The notes under the pieces are model-generated. The model did no database searches. It was not told the DNA's origin and saw nothing but the letters and a program-made list of their open reading frames with translations. The position numbers and the translations under genes are program-made. DNA of 64,000 nucleotides from Bathymodiolus brooksi (Eukaryota > Mollusca > Bivalvia > Mytilida > Modiolidae). The DNA lies in assembly GCA_963680875.1 (NCBI GenBank), contig OY804575.1, forward strand, positions 25,897,034-25,961,033, read 5' to 3'. Shown here piece by piece: positions 23,453-36,600 of the stretch; within the stretch, counting starts at the first letter, position 1; every line of letters begins with the position of its first letter.

Positions 23453-26400
23453 CTAACAATATAATTCTGAAAAATTACACCTAAGACTTAGTAAGACATT
23501 TAATAGTGTTTTGTACTTGTTCTACTGAAATATATGTGGAAATTCCTGGGAAATGTAATCGCTGTTCATGATTTTTTTAAATTGTTGACCAATATTATAT
23601 ATTATCTTTTATAATAAAGGAACTTTTTATATCCCTGACACTTAATGGTGTGGGCTATATAATTTGCCATAGATTGATGTTTACAAATTTTTTAAAGATT
23701 AATCTATAAAATGCTGAAATTTTTTGCATCAAATATATATATATATATATAAATCATATATAAAATGAATTAAACTTTATAAAAGAAATTTTGTATTTAC
23801 TGCTGAACAAAATGTTCTACTGATAATTTGTTTAATTTGAATGTTTATTACGATTCACATCATGTGCCAATATTCACACAATTTCAACCTTTTCATTAGT
23901 AAGTCATACCATTTAAAAGGTCATTGAAGGTGGGACTTTCGGATCATATTTCTATCTTCCACCTCAATATTTCTATCTTCCACCTCAAATTTCTTTGACA
24001 TTTTGTTTCCATTTAAAGTATTTATATCTCTATCTCACAAAACTTTATTTAATAAAAAAAAATATTAAAATTACAGAAAGTTGACATGAATTTGCATGAA
24101 ATATTTCTGGACATTAAGCACCCAATAATCAATCAATAATTTCAGAAGGGAATTTGGATATTTTTGTTTTAATATCTTCTAGGTTTACCTATTTAATCTA
24201 GAACAACTTCATCAAATTTACATAGGACTTTATGAAACTATGATATAGGTTTCTCATGGTAAAAATATTTGAAATTTCAAAATAAATTTGTATGATATCT
24301 ATGCTTTAGCCATTTTGAACAAAATACTCCTTTGTAAAATTCCTGACAAATTAAAGAGCAAAATATCTACAAACAAGTTCCACAACCCTAACACCACTGA
24401 CATGAGTTTACAATACCCTTGTCAAGTGTTAAAGGTTTCCAGATACCTACTCCAGGCCATGAGTTTCACTGGTCAGTTCATTATAATTGTCTTGGCACTC
24501 TTCTCCAATTAATTATGGTAGTCACAAAAATGGATGAAAAATTGTTGATAAACACTCATAAACCAAACCAAATAGTCCTCATAGACTTTTTGTCTAGAAA
24601 ATATGGTATTCATTTGGCTATATCTGGTTCAGAAAATCTAGAATTCAACAAAATTTAAAAAGAAGCTTTTTTAAAAGATTACAGAGTACTTGTTCAAATG
24701 TAAATAAATTTGGCAACTCTTAAATGTTTGGAAGCTTTTTTTTGGATAAGTGTATGGCATTGTTTTATATTTGTTGGCATTTAGTTAAATTGGTTTTTCT
24801 ATGTATCAGGCAATAAAGACACAGGAATTCAAAAGGGTTGTATATTTAAGAAAGCCATGAATATTTGATTGTGTGCATGGTATTGTGCCTGTAAATATTT
24901 TACTGTTATAATACTGACTCGTCGTACAGCATTGGGCAATCATGTCTTCCATCTGTTATCACTATTATAATGTGGTGATTTTAGTGCATGCATGATCATT
25001 GGATGATCTTATAAAATAAAATTAGCATTTTACATGTTTTTAGGCATATCAAGATGGTTACCATTACTGAACACACTGTAACATGTGCCAAACTGTTTGG
25101 TTCATAATTTGTTTTTTTTATTTAATTTGGGTAAATGATACAAACTCTTAGAGCTGTTAAGTTTGTTTTGATAGGATTTACATTCCATCTGGAAGTTTAT
25201 TATATTCCAGTTTATTAAATGTTTAAATTTTAGAAAGCAAGTAAATAAAGTGCTATTGCTTAGTAGTTTAACAAAAAAGTTGTAGAAGAAAATTCCTTGT
25301 AAGCTTAATAATGGGCAGTAACTCTGTCATAATTGGTCTGTTTGAAAAATCATCATAATATGCACGAGTGCATACTCATATCAAAACAAGATAGGTACCA
25401 AATATTGAATGTAAGAAGACTAGTTGCCCACTCAAGAATATGGAACAGACATACAGAATATAGTATTTAAAAGGTTTGAAAAGGAGTTGTAACACCCATA
25501 GAACAAGTTCATTTGGAAAATAGTAACAATATGCACATGCTCATATTATACCATGGCACCATATCAAATTTGAGCTGGTTTTATCCAAATACAAGACTAA
25601 TTGCCCATGATATACAATGAGACATATACAGATTGACTAATGGAAGGACAGGGACAATCCTCTATGCAAACCACTCGATGACAGACAGTGGGGGTATAAA
25701 ATGGAAATATTAACATTATGTATAAACAATTGCTATTTAAATAGTGCTGTTACCTTCTTCTTTGGTGCAAAATTAAGTCACAATTAGGAGAAAAGATGTA
25801 CTGGTATGTGAGGAGCTCTACAGAGATTTCTCATTTTGACTTGATCCCTCAAAAACATGCCCACCAATGGCAATTCTTGTTTCTGATTTACTGATAAAAA
25901 AAAAATCCTCAGAAAATGCATGTCTGAACTCAAAGAGGACACATTGATGATAAAATCATTCCCTCCTCAATTGTGGAAGATCATGGGTTCAAATCCAGGT
26001 TGAGTCAAACCAGACTATGAAATTTGTATTTGCTGCTTCTCTGCTCAGTATGCAACAGTAAGAAATAAAAGCTAATACTTGTTGGCTCCGAGGGAGGATA
26101 ATAACAGATAAAACCCAGAACAAATCTGTTCAGACAGCTTTTTAACTATTTACTAAATTTGGGCAAGGTAACGTCAGAGGGGTCGCGAAACAATGTTTCG
26201 ATTAATCGCAATTAACTTCTCCCAGAAGTCTCCCCACTTCTCTCTGTTGTCTCCCACTTCTCCCTCTAATTTGCAGGGCTCACCACACATAGTAAAAACA
26301 GGGCGACTTGACTTCTCTCTCTCTCTTGACTTAAGGATGAAATTTTGAAAGTAGTGGGAGCCCTGTGTTCCTCTAGTACAAAGCAGGCATCATCATCATA

Positions 26401-26599
26401 TAATCAAAAAGTAATTTGTTCTAGCAATGTAGTGGAAAAAAATAATCAATGATCATTCAATCACACGTCTAAAGAGAAAGAGACTGACTGGAGCTGATCG
26501 GACAAGTTCTATGTAGAAACTCCATATGAACCTATAAACTGAATTTTGAATCACGACTTTATTATTATGGAGGAGATAGATATAAAAGATGGAAACCCT
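23453..26599. other. Intergenic AT-rich stretch, no gene seen
   Basis: It contains an (AT)n run near 23737-23752, a SINE fragment at 25985-26110 and a CT-rich segment near 26310. Short open frames at 24288-24658 overlap in two frames and resemble nothing I know. Confidence 0.55.
25985..26110 (+). mobile_element. SINE fragment, V-type or Meta-type tail family
   Basis: GGGTTCAAATCCAGG (box-B-like) is followed by GAGTCAAACCAGACTATGAA and TTTGCTGCTTCTCTGCTCAG. The same blocks appear on the minus strand at 37465-37700, which defines the family. The box-A part is not recognisable here. Confidence 0.65.
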
Positions 26600-27010
26600 C
26601 ATTTTTTGGCATTTTTCACCGAATGTTATCTTCACTTCTAAGGAAATTATACTTGCCATAACATTTCATGGTTGCCACCATGACTTGGTTGACCATTATG
26701 GAATATCTGTGTCACAAATGACCATGGATATGTTCCACTTGTCGCAAACATTTCCTGGTCCTTTCCTCATTCATGACTTATCACTGGGTTTATAACTAGA
26801 TTAACATGATGGGTGGAGCAGGAACTGCTTACCCTTCCGGAGCACCTGAGTTCACCCCCGGTTTTTAGTGGGGTTCGTGTTACTCGATCTTTAGCTTTAT
26901 ATGTATGTTTTGTAGATCGTTGTTTGTCCTTTTGTACTTTTTCTTTTGGCCATTGTGTTGTCTGTTCTTTTTTGATATACAGATTCTGATTGCCTTTTTG
27001 GTATCTTCAG
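26600..27010 (+). mobile_element. Dispersed repeat of a type common in mussel DNA
   Basis: From memory, the blocks CATGGTTGCCACCATGACTT, CTTACCCTTCCGGAGCACC and GTGGGGTTCGTGTTACTCG, followed by a T/G-rich stretch, form a repeat frequent in Mytilus sequences. A 68-residue open frame (26589-26795) covers its first half but has no recognisable domain. This is one basis for the bivalve assignment. Confidence 0.55.
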
Positions 27011-27304
27011 ACTCTTCTTAATGTCAAAAGATTAAACCATTCTAAGGTCAGTGAATAGAAAAACACAAAAATATAATGACTTTATCCTCAAATTTTAAAG
27101 TCTGGTGATAAAAAGTACATTACAATATTTTATCATTATTCAGTCATTTTTTTAGGAAACTATTTTCTATTATAATGTAGTACACATTCATGAACTTGAA
27201 TTACATGAAATCTTTATTTGGTTCTTGTGGAAATGAAAGACAATAAATTCCAAACAGACTTGTATTTTGTCCTTAATAATGTCAGGAAACTTACCATCTA
27301 ACTA

Positions 27305-27475
27305 ACTCGATACAACAGTATGTGATCAAGTTTGTCAGTGACTTGCGATAGGTCGGTGGTTTTCTCTGGGTACTCCAGTTTCTTCCATCAATAAAACTGA
27401 CCACCACGATATAACTGAAATATTGTTGAAAGTGGCATTAAACACCATAACCCTAACCTAACCTATAACATTAAC
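27305..27475 (+). mobile_element. SINE copy, 5'-truncated
   Basis: It holds CTCGATACAACAGTATGTGA, AGTTTGTCAGTGACTTGCGA, a GGGTACTCCAGTTTCTTCCA block and the tail GTTGAAAGTGGCATTAAACA, ending CCATAACCCTAACCTAACC. The tRNA-like head is missing. Confidence 0.8.
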
Positions 27476-27559
27476 TGACATCATTTAACCATATAAGAGC
27501 AGAAATAAAACAATCATGTTGTACACATGAAGATAAGACAAATAAAAGTCATCTGTAAT

Positions 27560-27565
27560 TTTATT
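27560..27565 (-). terminator. Candidate EEF1AKMT2 poly(A) signal
   Basis: On the minus strand AATAAA overlaps the TAA stop codon by two bases. If used, the 3' UTR would be very short. Other hexamers may lie further left. Confidence 0.3.
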
Positions 27566-27658
27566 ATTTTAATTTAAATATTGAAGAAGTCACTGTATTT
27601 CCTACTTTTCCCCCGAACATAAAACTTGGTGTCTTTATCTTGTCATGTAGTTGGAAAT
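27564..27658 (-). CDS. EEF1AKMT2: EEF1AKMT2 exon 6 (TPSFMFGGKVGNTV, stop)
   Basis: The acceptor is CTATTTACAG. The exon completes an Asp codon with the G of exon 5, then FQLHDKIKTPSFMFGG and KVGNTVTSSIFKLK before TAA. It aligns without gaps to the family C-terminus. Confidence 0.92.
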
Positions 27659-30600
27659 CTGTAAATAGAAGTATTAAAAACATAATATATTACAGCTATA
27701 AAATGTATAATTTCAATTGTTATCCTTTTTTTCCAATATAATCTACAAAGATTATTAATATTTACTTGCCAGTATATCTAGAGAAATGTGATGATAATTT
27801 CCTCCTACACTCTATAGAACATATACTTTACTTACCAGTATATCTAGAAAAATGTGATGATAACCTCCTCCTACACTCTATAGAACATATACTTTACTTA
27901 CCAGTATATCTAGAGAAATGTGATGATAATTTCCTCCTACACTCTATAGAACATATACTTTACTTACCAGTATATCTAGAGAAATGTGATGATAATTTCC
28001 TCCTACACTCTATAGAACATATACTTTACTTACCAGTATATCTAGAGAAATGTGATGATAATTTCCTCCTACACTCTATAGAACATATACTTTACTTACC
28101 AGTATATCTAGAGAAATGTGATGATAATTTCCTCCTACACTCTATAGAACATATACTTTACTTACCAGTATATCTAGAGAAATGTGATGATAATTTCCTC
28201 CTACACTCTATAGAACATATACTTTACTTACCAGTATATCTAGAGAAATGTGATGATAATTTCCTCCTACACTCTATAGAACATATACTTTACTTACCAG
28301 TATATCTAGAGAAATGTGATGATAATTTCCTCCTACACTCTATAGAACATATACTTTACTTACCAGTATATCTAGAGAAATGTGATGATAATTTCCTCCT
28401 ACACTCTATAGAACATATACTTTACTTACCAGTATATCTAGAGAAATGTGATGATAACCTCCTCCTACACTCTATAGAACATATACTTTACTTACCAGTA
28501 TATCTAGAGAAATGTGATGATAACCTCCTCCTACATACTCTTTACTTACCAGTATATCTAGAGAAATGTGATGATAATTTCCTCCTACACTCTATAGAAC
28601 ATATACTTTACTTACCAGTATATCTAGAGAAATGTGATGATAACCTCCTCCTACATACTCTATAGAACATATACTTTACTTACCAGTATATCTAGAGAAA
28701 TGTGATGATAATTTCCTCCTACACTCTATAGAACATATACTTTACTTACCAGTATATCTAGAGAAATGTGATGATAACCTCCTCCTACATACTCTATAGA
28801 ACATATACAGTGAAAATTGTCTAAATCAAATCTTGAATATACTGAAATCCAGTGTAAGCCAAACTTAAAAAAAAGTCCCAATGTAGGAAATCTTTGTTAA
28901 TTTAAACCTGTATATACCAAATACTTGTATATAACGAACACGAAGGTTGGTGTGAAGGAGGTTGGGCTTAAAAGAGGTTTCATTGTACTAAGGTCAACTC
29001 TTGAAAGGAAAGAAATATAATATACTATTACTGAAGTTTTTAAAGTAAGAATGAAAGTATTGAACAAATCATCATTTTCATTTTAATCAAATAATTCATG
29101 TAATTGTTAAAGATACTGGTAATGTTTAGTATATTTCATTTCAAATATTTTATTGATAAATGAATAGGATTGGATAACAGGCTATGCCTATACAAATCCT
29201 CTCCAACAACAAGATGGAACAATTAGAAAACAATTTACATAAGACATAGAGCAATCTACCCATCATGTATACATGCAATTCATCTTAATTACCAAGCATA
29301 AACACATGTATATTAATAGCAGAATCATACAAACAAACAAAAAAACAAAAATCCCTTTCTTTCCCTTTCTTTTCTTTTTTTGTTAATAGGTATGATATAA
29401 TACATATATTAATAGCAGAATTATACAAACAAACAAAAAAACTAAACGTTTTTTTCTTTTTTTTTCCCTTTTTTCTTCTTTTTTCCCTTGTTAATAGGTA
29501 TAATATAATTTGGAATAGCCAAATTATGGCTTTATATTTAAGCTATTATTATTTATAATATTAGTAATGATGAATTGGCATAGCATGATGGATAGACTGA
29601 ACTTACATTTAATACACAATATACACAACATGTAAACTGAAATTATGAAATCAAAATCACTAATTAAGTGAGGTCCACCATATCAATATGAATTAACTCT
29701 TTTTCAGTATATATATTTATAATTGAATAAAGGGAATTTGGGAGAGATGGAGGAAGAAGAGGCAAATAAGTAAATAAGGGGGGAAATATCTAAACAAAAT
29801 AGTGATTGAGATAGGCAAGTACAAATTGGGTAAAGGGGGAGGGGGAAGGGAGACCTGAATAATTGAAAGATTTACAGCTATTAATTAAAGTTTATCAAAC
29901 TGAAAAATTTAAAGATTTGGAGCTTTTCAATGTTATATAACCAAATACAGAGAAAAGGAAAATTTATTGAATCATGTGAATCTTCTACTACCAGTAATGA
30001 AATGGTGAACAGCATCGAATATCTCGGTATTCTCCTCTACAGTAAGGATTGGTGAGCCTTTCAATAATATATCCAAATTTAAAACATCTTGAAACTTTCT
30101 TAGAGAATTAAAAAGTTGTATTCTGTGTCTTATGAACAATGGACAAACATAAAAATAATGGAAATTATTTTCAATTGCATCCCCACAGGCACACTGGGAG
30201 CTGTCGGACAGATGAGACTGAAACAAGTGGTGATTTAAACTGCTTGCTTCATTACGAAGTTGGCAATGCCAAATATTTAAGCTGCGAGAACCAATAGAGT
30301 AGAAGTTAGGAGATTTATCAATATCTTCATTAAGTTTAATCTTGAATGCAAATAATGACTGAATGTTCCTAGTATCATTATCTAGTTTGTTCCATAAATT
30401 CAGAACAGTTGGAAAAAAGCTATCCTTATATAACTTGGTGTGGCATTGGGGAGGGGTAAAGAATCTGGGGTTTCTAACCATGTAGTTAGGTTCAAAATTA
30501 ATATAAGAAATAATATTATTTGTTATATAGTTGGGTAGCTCTCCTTCCAGAGCTTTGAACATTAGAATAAGTTTTTGCTTCTTACGTCTGTTTTGCAAGG

Positions 30601-33600
30601 AGTCCCACCCTAATTCGCCATACAACTTAACCCTAGAGGTACCCTTTCGAAGACCTGTAACAATTCTGGCTGATTCAATAAGATCAGACTTCTCTTGTGC
30701 AATTATCCCAAACTACACTTCTGTATTCTAGTATAGGTCTTATAAAACCAAAATAAAGCTTTTCTAGTGAGTTCCTATCAAGATTATGTTTCATCATGCA
30801 CAAAATATTAAGACGAGAACAAGCTTTCTTTTTATAAATTTCATTTGTATGATCTTTCCAGATACCATTAGGACAAAACTTTATACCAAGATGTTTATGT
30901 TTAAGTACATCTTCTAAGACATCATCATTTTAGTTTAGTATATTTGTTGCAGATAAAAATATTGAGATGTGCTTGTAATACCTTGAAATAAATTAAACAA
31001 ATTATTAGCATAAAGCTAGTTTAAATATCATTTCATTTTAGTCTAAAATGTAGCATTTTTAGCTAGTCCATCTTTAGTACAAGGCAGATATCTTGCATGA
31101 AGGTTAAAGTTGTTGGGTATGATTTTGACAGGAGAAAACCAAGGACTATTCCAGGTTAATTTGAATTAAATTAGTTCAATGCTTTCACAGGTGAAGATTA
31201 TGAAATTAATTTTAGTTAAAATCAGCTTAATTTGCATATTTTGACAAAATGCATAAAGTTTTTAAAAAAAATGTAACATATGTCATGCCTTTTATTAAAA
31301 TGAAATTGCTGTATAAATTTCAACTGTTTTGGTGGAAAAATGTACCTTTATTGGGTCTGTGGGTCTGTTTTACATGTGATCTATTTATAGTAACAGACAC
31401 CATGTTGGATGTTGGCAGGATCAGCGGATATCATTTTGAAAGTAGACAATATAGGAATGATTCAGTCAATTCTTACTCAAATTGGCTCAGTAGTTTCAGA
31501 GAAGATTTTCGAATAATTTTTGTTTAAATTGGCTTTAATTGCCTATTAGCAAAAAATTGTCAAAATTACAAAATCACCAATAAAACTGACTGCTATGATA
31601 TAACTGAAATATAGTTGAAAGTGGTGTTAAACACACTAACCTGGGAACAGTACTCAAAAGCATAAATAATAGCTCATTTTAATCTTAAAGTGCAGCAATT
31701 TTGGCCATTTTAAGAAATTTCTATTTTTAGTAATGGTAACCATCTTGGATGGAGATCACAGCTGTTTGATCGAATTTTGAAAGAAGACCACTTAAGGAAT
31801 ATCCTTGCCAAGTTTGAATTAAATTTAATTTGATAGTGGTTTCATAAGAGTAGTCTATTCAATTACTTTTGATTCAGCGAAACCCATAATACAGGTCATA
31901 CATTTCATTAAAATGGACATACCATTCAAATTTCAGCTCATTTGGTAGGTAAATGTGGCTTTATTGGGTCTGTAGATGTATTTGAGCCACTTTGATCTAT
32001 TTAATAGTAGCAGCAGCTGTGTTGGATGACTGGCGGGATCATTAGATACAATTTTGAAAATAGACCCATTAAGGATGATTCTGATCAACTTTGGTTGAAA
32101 TTGGCCGAGTGGTTTCAGAGGAGAAGATTATCTTCAAAATAGTTTATGTCTTACGGATGGACAGATGTCAAGTGATGGCAAAAGCTCATATGACTCTTTG
32201 AGTATCTTAATTAAACACTTTTCTTTGGAAAAAAATATGTAAACCATTTTAATTCTAACCTGAGCCAAAAAATTCCAGCAGCTGATCATGTGTCCAGTTA
32301 CATGATGTTATGATGAAGAGACTGTCCATTGTCATTAAACTCTTCAGTGTTTGGAGGTAGGATTTTCGTGCTGAGAATTCATCAGATGGTATGAGACTAA
32401 TAGCATCGTAAGTACCTTTATCGACACAGACTTTATATTTCCTACCCAGACATGTATATTTTGAATTTGCATCATCGCAAATTAAATCTGCTACCTGTAG
32501 AAAATTAAACATAACTATAGATTTATCACAAATTAAATCTGCTACCTGTAGAAAATTAAACATAACTATAGATTTATCACAAATTAAATCTGCTACCTGT
32601 AGAAAATTAAACATAACTATAGATTTATCACAAATTAAATCTGCTACCTGTAGAAAATTAAACATAACTATAGATTTAACATAAATTAAATCTGTTACCT
32701 GTAGAAAATTAAACATAACTATAGATTTATCACAAATTAAATCTGCTACCTGTAGAAAATTAAACATAACTATAGATTTATCACAAATTAAATCTGCTAC
32801 CTGTAGAAAATTAAACATAACTATAGATTTATCACAAATTAAATCTGCTACCTGTAGAAAATTAAACATAACTATAGATTTAAGTTTTAAAACATAAACA
32901 AAATATATAACAATTTTGCAATAAACATTCTAGGATTAATTGATAAATACATTTTCTGTATGTTGAAATACACACATTGATTTATCTTGCACAGCTGGTG
33001 AATGCCCCTTTTGGAGGGCTTGTACCCAATAGCGGAGACACTATGTCCTATTTCTATACCCTAAAGTTCTCTTGCGGTTTCAGAATTTTATGCATATAGG
33101 CATCTTATTTACATTAATCATAAAAATAAGTCATTCCATGTTAAAATGAAAAAATAATGGGCCACACGAGAAAATTCCTATTCTTCCTAAAAACAGCCAT
33201 CATGGAATGAAGGAATAGCTATAGGACTAAATTATTAAAGGAGACCCTAACATCATTCCAACCATATTTTGTCAAAATTAGAGCAGTGCAATGTAACTCT
33301 TTCAAAAGAAACATAATTTTTTTTTCTTCAAATAATAATTGTAATTCATCTTTGCACTTTATCAAGAAACCATACATTGAATTTAATCAGCATAAAATGT
33401 AGAAATTTGTGATTACTTGAAGAAATTCCTATTTAAGTAATGACAGCCATTTTGGATAGCTGATAGGATTTTTTAAAATAATTTTGAAAGAACACACCAG
33501 CAAATATTGATTAAAATTTTCTGAATGGTTTGAGAATATTGAAAAGCTAGCAATGGACAAAGTGAGGGCAAAATGGTCTCTCTTAGCACATCTTAAAAGC

Positions 33601-36600
33601 CTTTCTATTCAAATGAAAAACCATTATCAATGTAAATCATTAATATATTATTATTCAACAGAATTTTGAATAAATATCATATAAACAATAATCAATATGA
33701 TGACTGAAAAACAGTTGGCAAAATCAAGTACCAAGGTATATGAATACCTCAATCATTATTGTTAAAATTTGTATGTACATTTTTTTGTAGCCAGTACAGA
33801 CAGAAAACTTTCAGAAAATAAAGACTAGACATATCATCATTGCAGTGATCATAATGTAGTTGTATTTACATCTGTATATAAACTCAGATCCTATAATTAG
33901 TAAAGTTTCCGACTCATGATTGTGGCCGGGTATCCTGCTTTCCTCCACCAATAAAACTGTATATAAATGAACTCTTTACAATTTGTTCTGTTATTTTATC
34001 TTTTAAAATCGGGAATTTATCCTGTACTAAATAAAAAAACATCAAGCTATATAGGTGTATTGAAAATATTTTTTCAACCCCAACTATTCATTACAATAAA
34101 CATGTTGGGATTTAGTGACTTTAATCAGCCTTTTTTCCTGTCATCACCAACTATTTCTTCCAGAGCATGTGGGGAAATAGATCATTTCTCCAGAAAAATA
34201 AAGTTAATACCATTAAATAAGTGTATAGCAATTAATTTTTCATGGTGGTAATCTGATTAAAGGTTAACTTACTTCTAGTGTGATGTTTTCGATGTTATTG
34301 CTCTTTGCTATAGATTTAGCAAGTTCTAATGCACCTGCAGAATAGTCTACTCCTGTTAAACAAGTGTAACCTCTCTGTCCCTACAAAAGTGGGATAAAAA
34401 TACTGAAACAAGTGAATAACTTAAGATGATGTTTGGACATATGATATAGCAAAGATATCAAATTGAACAAGGGAGGTAATTCCATAGCGAAGATATTGAG
34501 TATGTAAATGACATTTGGAAGATTTCAGATTTAATCACTTCCCATATACAACATTTCTGAGACAATAGGGATTGTCTGTGAAACATAATTAATTTACCTG
34601 TTACTGGTAGATACGACAGTGTTTTTATCATTATAAACCTAGCAGGCATTCATGATGTTTAATCCTGTTATCCATATTATCCACTCAAGACGGTCAAGTT
34701 GTCCAAATAAGGGTTCGGAGGGGAATAATGGATACATTTCTAGTATTAATCTTGATGCCCTTTTTCTTAAGTTTAAGGATATGATTTAGACCTTCAGAAC
34801 TAGAACCTCTCCTATTTAACACAACACTACTCAATCAGAGGTAGAATAAAAGCATGCTGCATTTAACGGTAAGAGCAGACTTTTGAGTCATGATAATTTG
34901 TCTTAATGGAGTGACTGTACACTGTTGTTTCAGTGAGCTACTATAAAAAATCAAATCTCAGGCGTGTTGGTCTAGTACAAAGCAGACACCATAATCATCA
35001 TCTCATCAAAAAGTAACTTGTTCTCGCCATGTAGGTATAGCTGAAAAAATTGTATTATACAACAATTCTTCACTCACTAAATTTACAAAGTTGGTGCTTT
35101 TTACACATGACATATTGTCATATAATTTTTTTAGTTTAAACATATTTTATTAATTAATTCAACATAACATTACAATATTCAACTATATACATTACATAAT
35201 AGGAAGTAATTAATAGGATTGGGAAAACAAGTTGCAAGAACTTACATTAATCCCTATCCGTAGGAATAAATGTATTTATAATATAATGTAAATCTCCAAG
35301 GGGAGAAACATAGAGAACTAACTAATAATATTTTGATATAAATTACAGAAGGTGTAAAAAGATAAAACAAATAAAGTGATCTGGCGTTTGATGTAAAAAA
35401 TGTTTGATGCAAAGAAATTAAAAAAATGAGAAAGAAATAAGGGAACTAGGTACTGCTGATGTTAGATGAAACGTTTACTGTTTACTATAAAGTTTTGCAC
35501 ATTTAAAAATAAAATGTTATTTTGATTGTCTGTCAGGTCAGGTGATCCAAAAAGTAAACGGTCAACTGTCAAGGTCATAGGAATATCAATTGATTCGATA
35601 TACCGATTTCTCGAATCATTGAATCTATGGTAATGAAAAAGATAATGTGAATTAGTTTCAGGGACCCCTTGATGACAACTACAGTTGGGTGAATCTACTA
35701 TATTTTTTAGGAATAGATGATGGGTTAGAGAGCTACATGCTAACATGCAGTTCGTAATCTCATGTGAAGGATTTGTCCAATTCGAGTTCCTGAGTAATAA
35801 TAAATAGGTTTCTTTATACATTTTGATTTATAATAGGATTTGAGAGATGAAGGAGACCTGCTATCTCTTATTGACGTGAGTTCGTTGTTCCATAATCTTA
35901 CAGTAGAGGGTAGAAAATAATTATTATACAAAGTTGTTCTAGTACGTACTGAGGGGATACTTACGGCCTGTCTAGTGTTGTAGTCATGAAGATTTTCAAA
36001 GTTACAGGGGACCATTGCACTAAGGTAAGGAGGAACAAGACCGTTTACCATTTTATAAAAAAAAAAAAAAATGGTGATGTTCCTGTCTCGCCTGTAGCGT
36101 CTCCCAACTTGTCTCTTTATATAGACTATTAATAGAAACTAACCGAGTTCCCGCAGTGACGATTCTAGCAGCCTCTATTTGAACATTTTCTAATTTATTT
36201 ATCAAGAACAATGTCTTATTATCTCATACGACGTCTGCATATTCCAAAATCGGCCGAATGAAGGTAAGATAAATCTTTTCTAAGGTTTTCTTATCTAGAA
36301 TAAATTTGAATTTTCTTAGTATGTTAACTCTAGTAAAAGCTTTCTTTGTTATCAGATTAATATGTTTTGTCAGCTACCGTCATTTGAAATTTCTAAACCG
36401 AGATGTTTATGTTTTGTAACTTGATTAATTATTGTATTATTCATTATAAGGAGCAGATGAAAAGGTTTGTTAATTTTTCTAGTGATCGTCATAGTTTCTG
36501 TTTTTTGAGGGTTAAAGTTTACTAGCCACTTAGTGGACCATGCATGAATTGTTGCCACGTCGTTATTTAACATTATTGCCGATTCACACGGGTTGTCAAC

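Noticed and set aside
24288..24658. Small protein gene (two overlapping ORFs of 74 and 79 codons)
   Set aside because: They overlap in different frames, lack family resemblance and sit in AT-rich intergenic sequence without splice context.
26275..26368. Tiny hAT-like element with CAGGGCTC / GAGCCCTG ends
   Set aside because: The ends are only 8 bp, the inner match is weak and no target duplication flanks it.
27440..27475. Telomere-like CCCTAACC repeat
   Set aside because: It is the short A/C-rich end of a SINE copy; only two units and the same tail occurs at 20010 and 44680.
27766..28665. 299-codon plus-strand ORF of perfect 22-residue repeats
   Set aside because: It is the 66-bp minisatellite read in its open frame, antisense to EEF1AKMT2 and within intron 5.
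32255..32869. 204-codon minus-strand ORF taken as one exon
   Set aside because: Only the last 78 codons align with EEF1AKMT2. The rest is the 51-bp repeat, and the ORF's stop lies in the intron after the GTTAGA donor.
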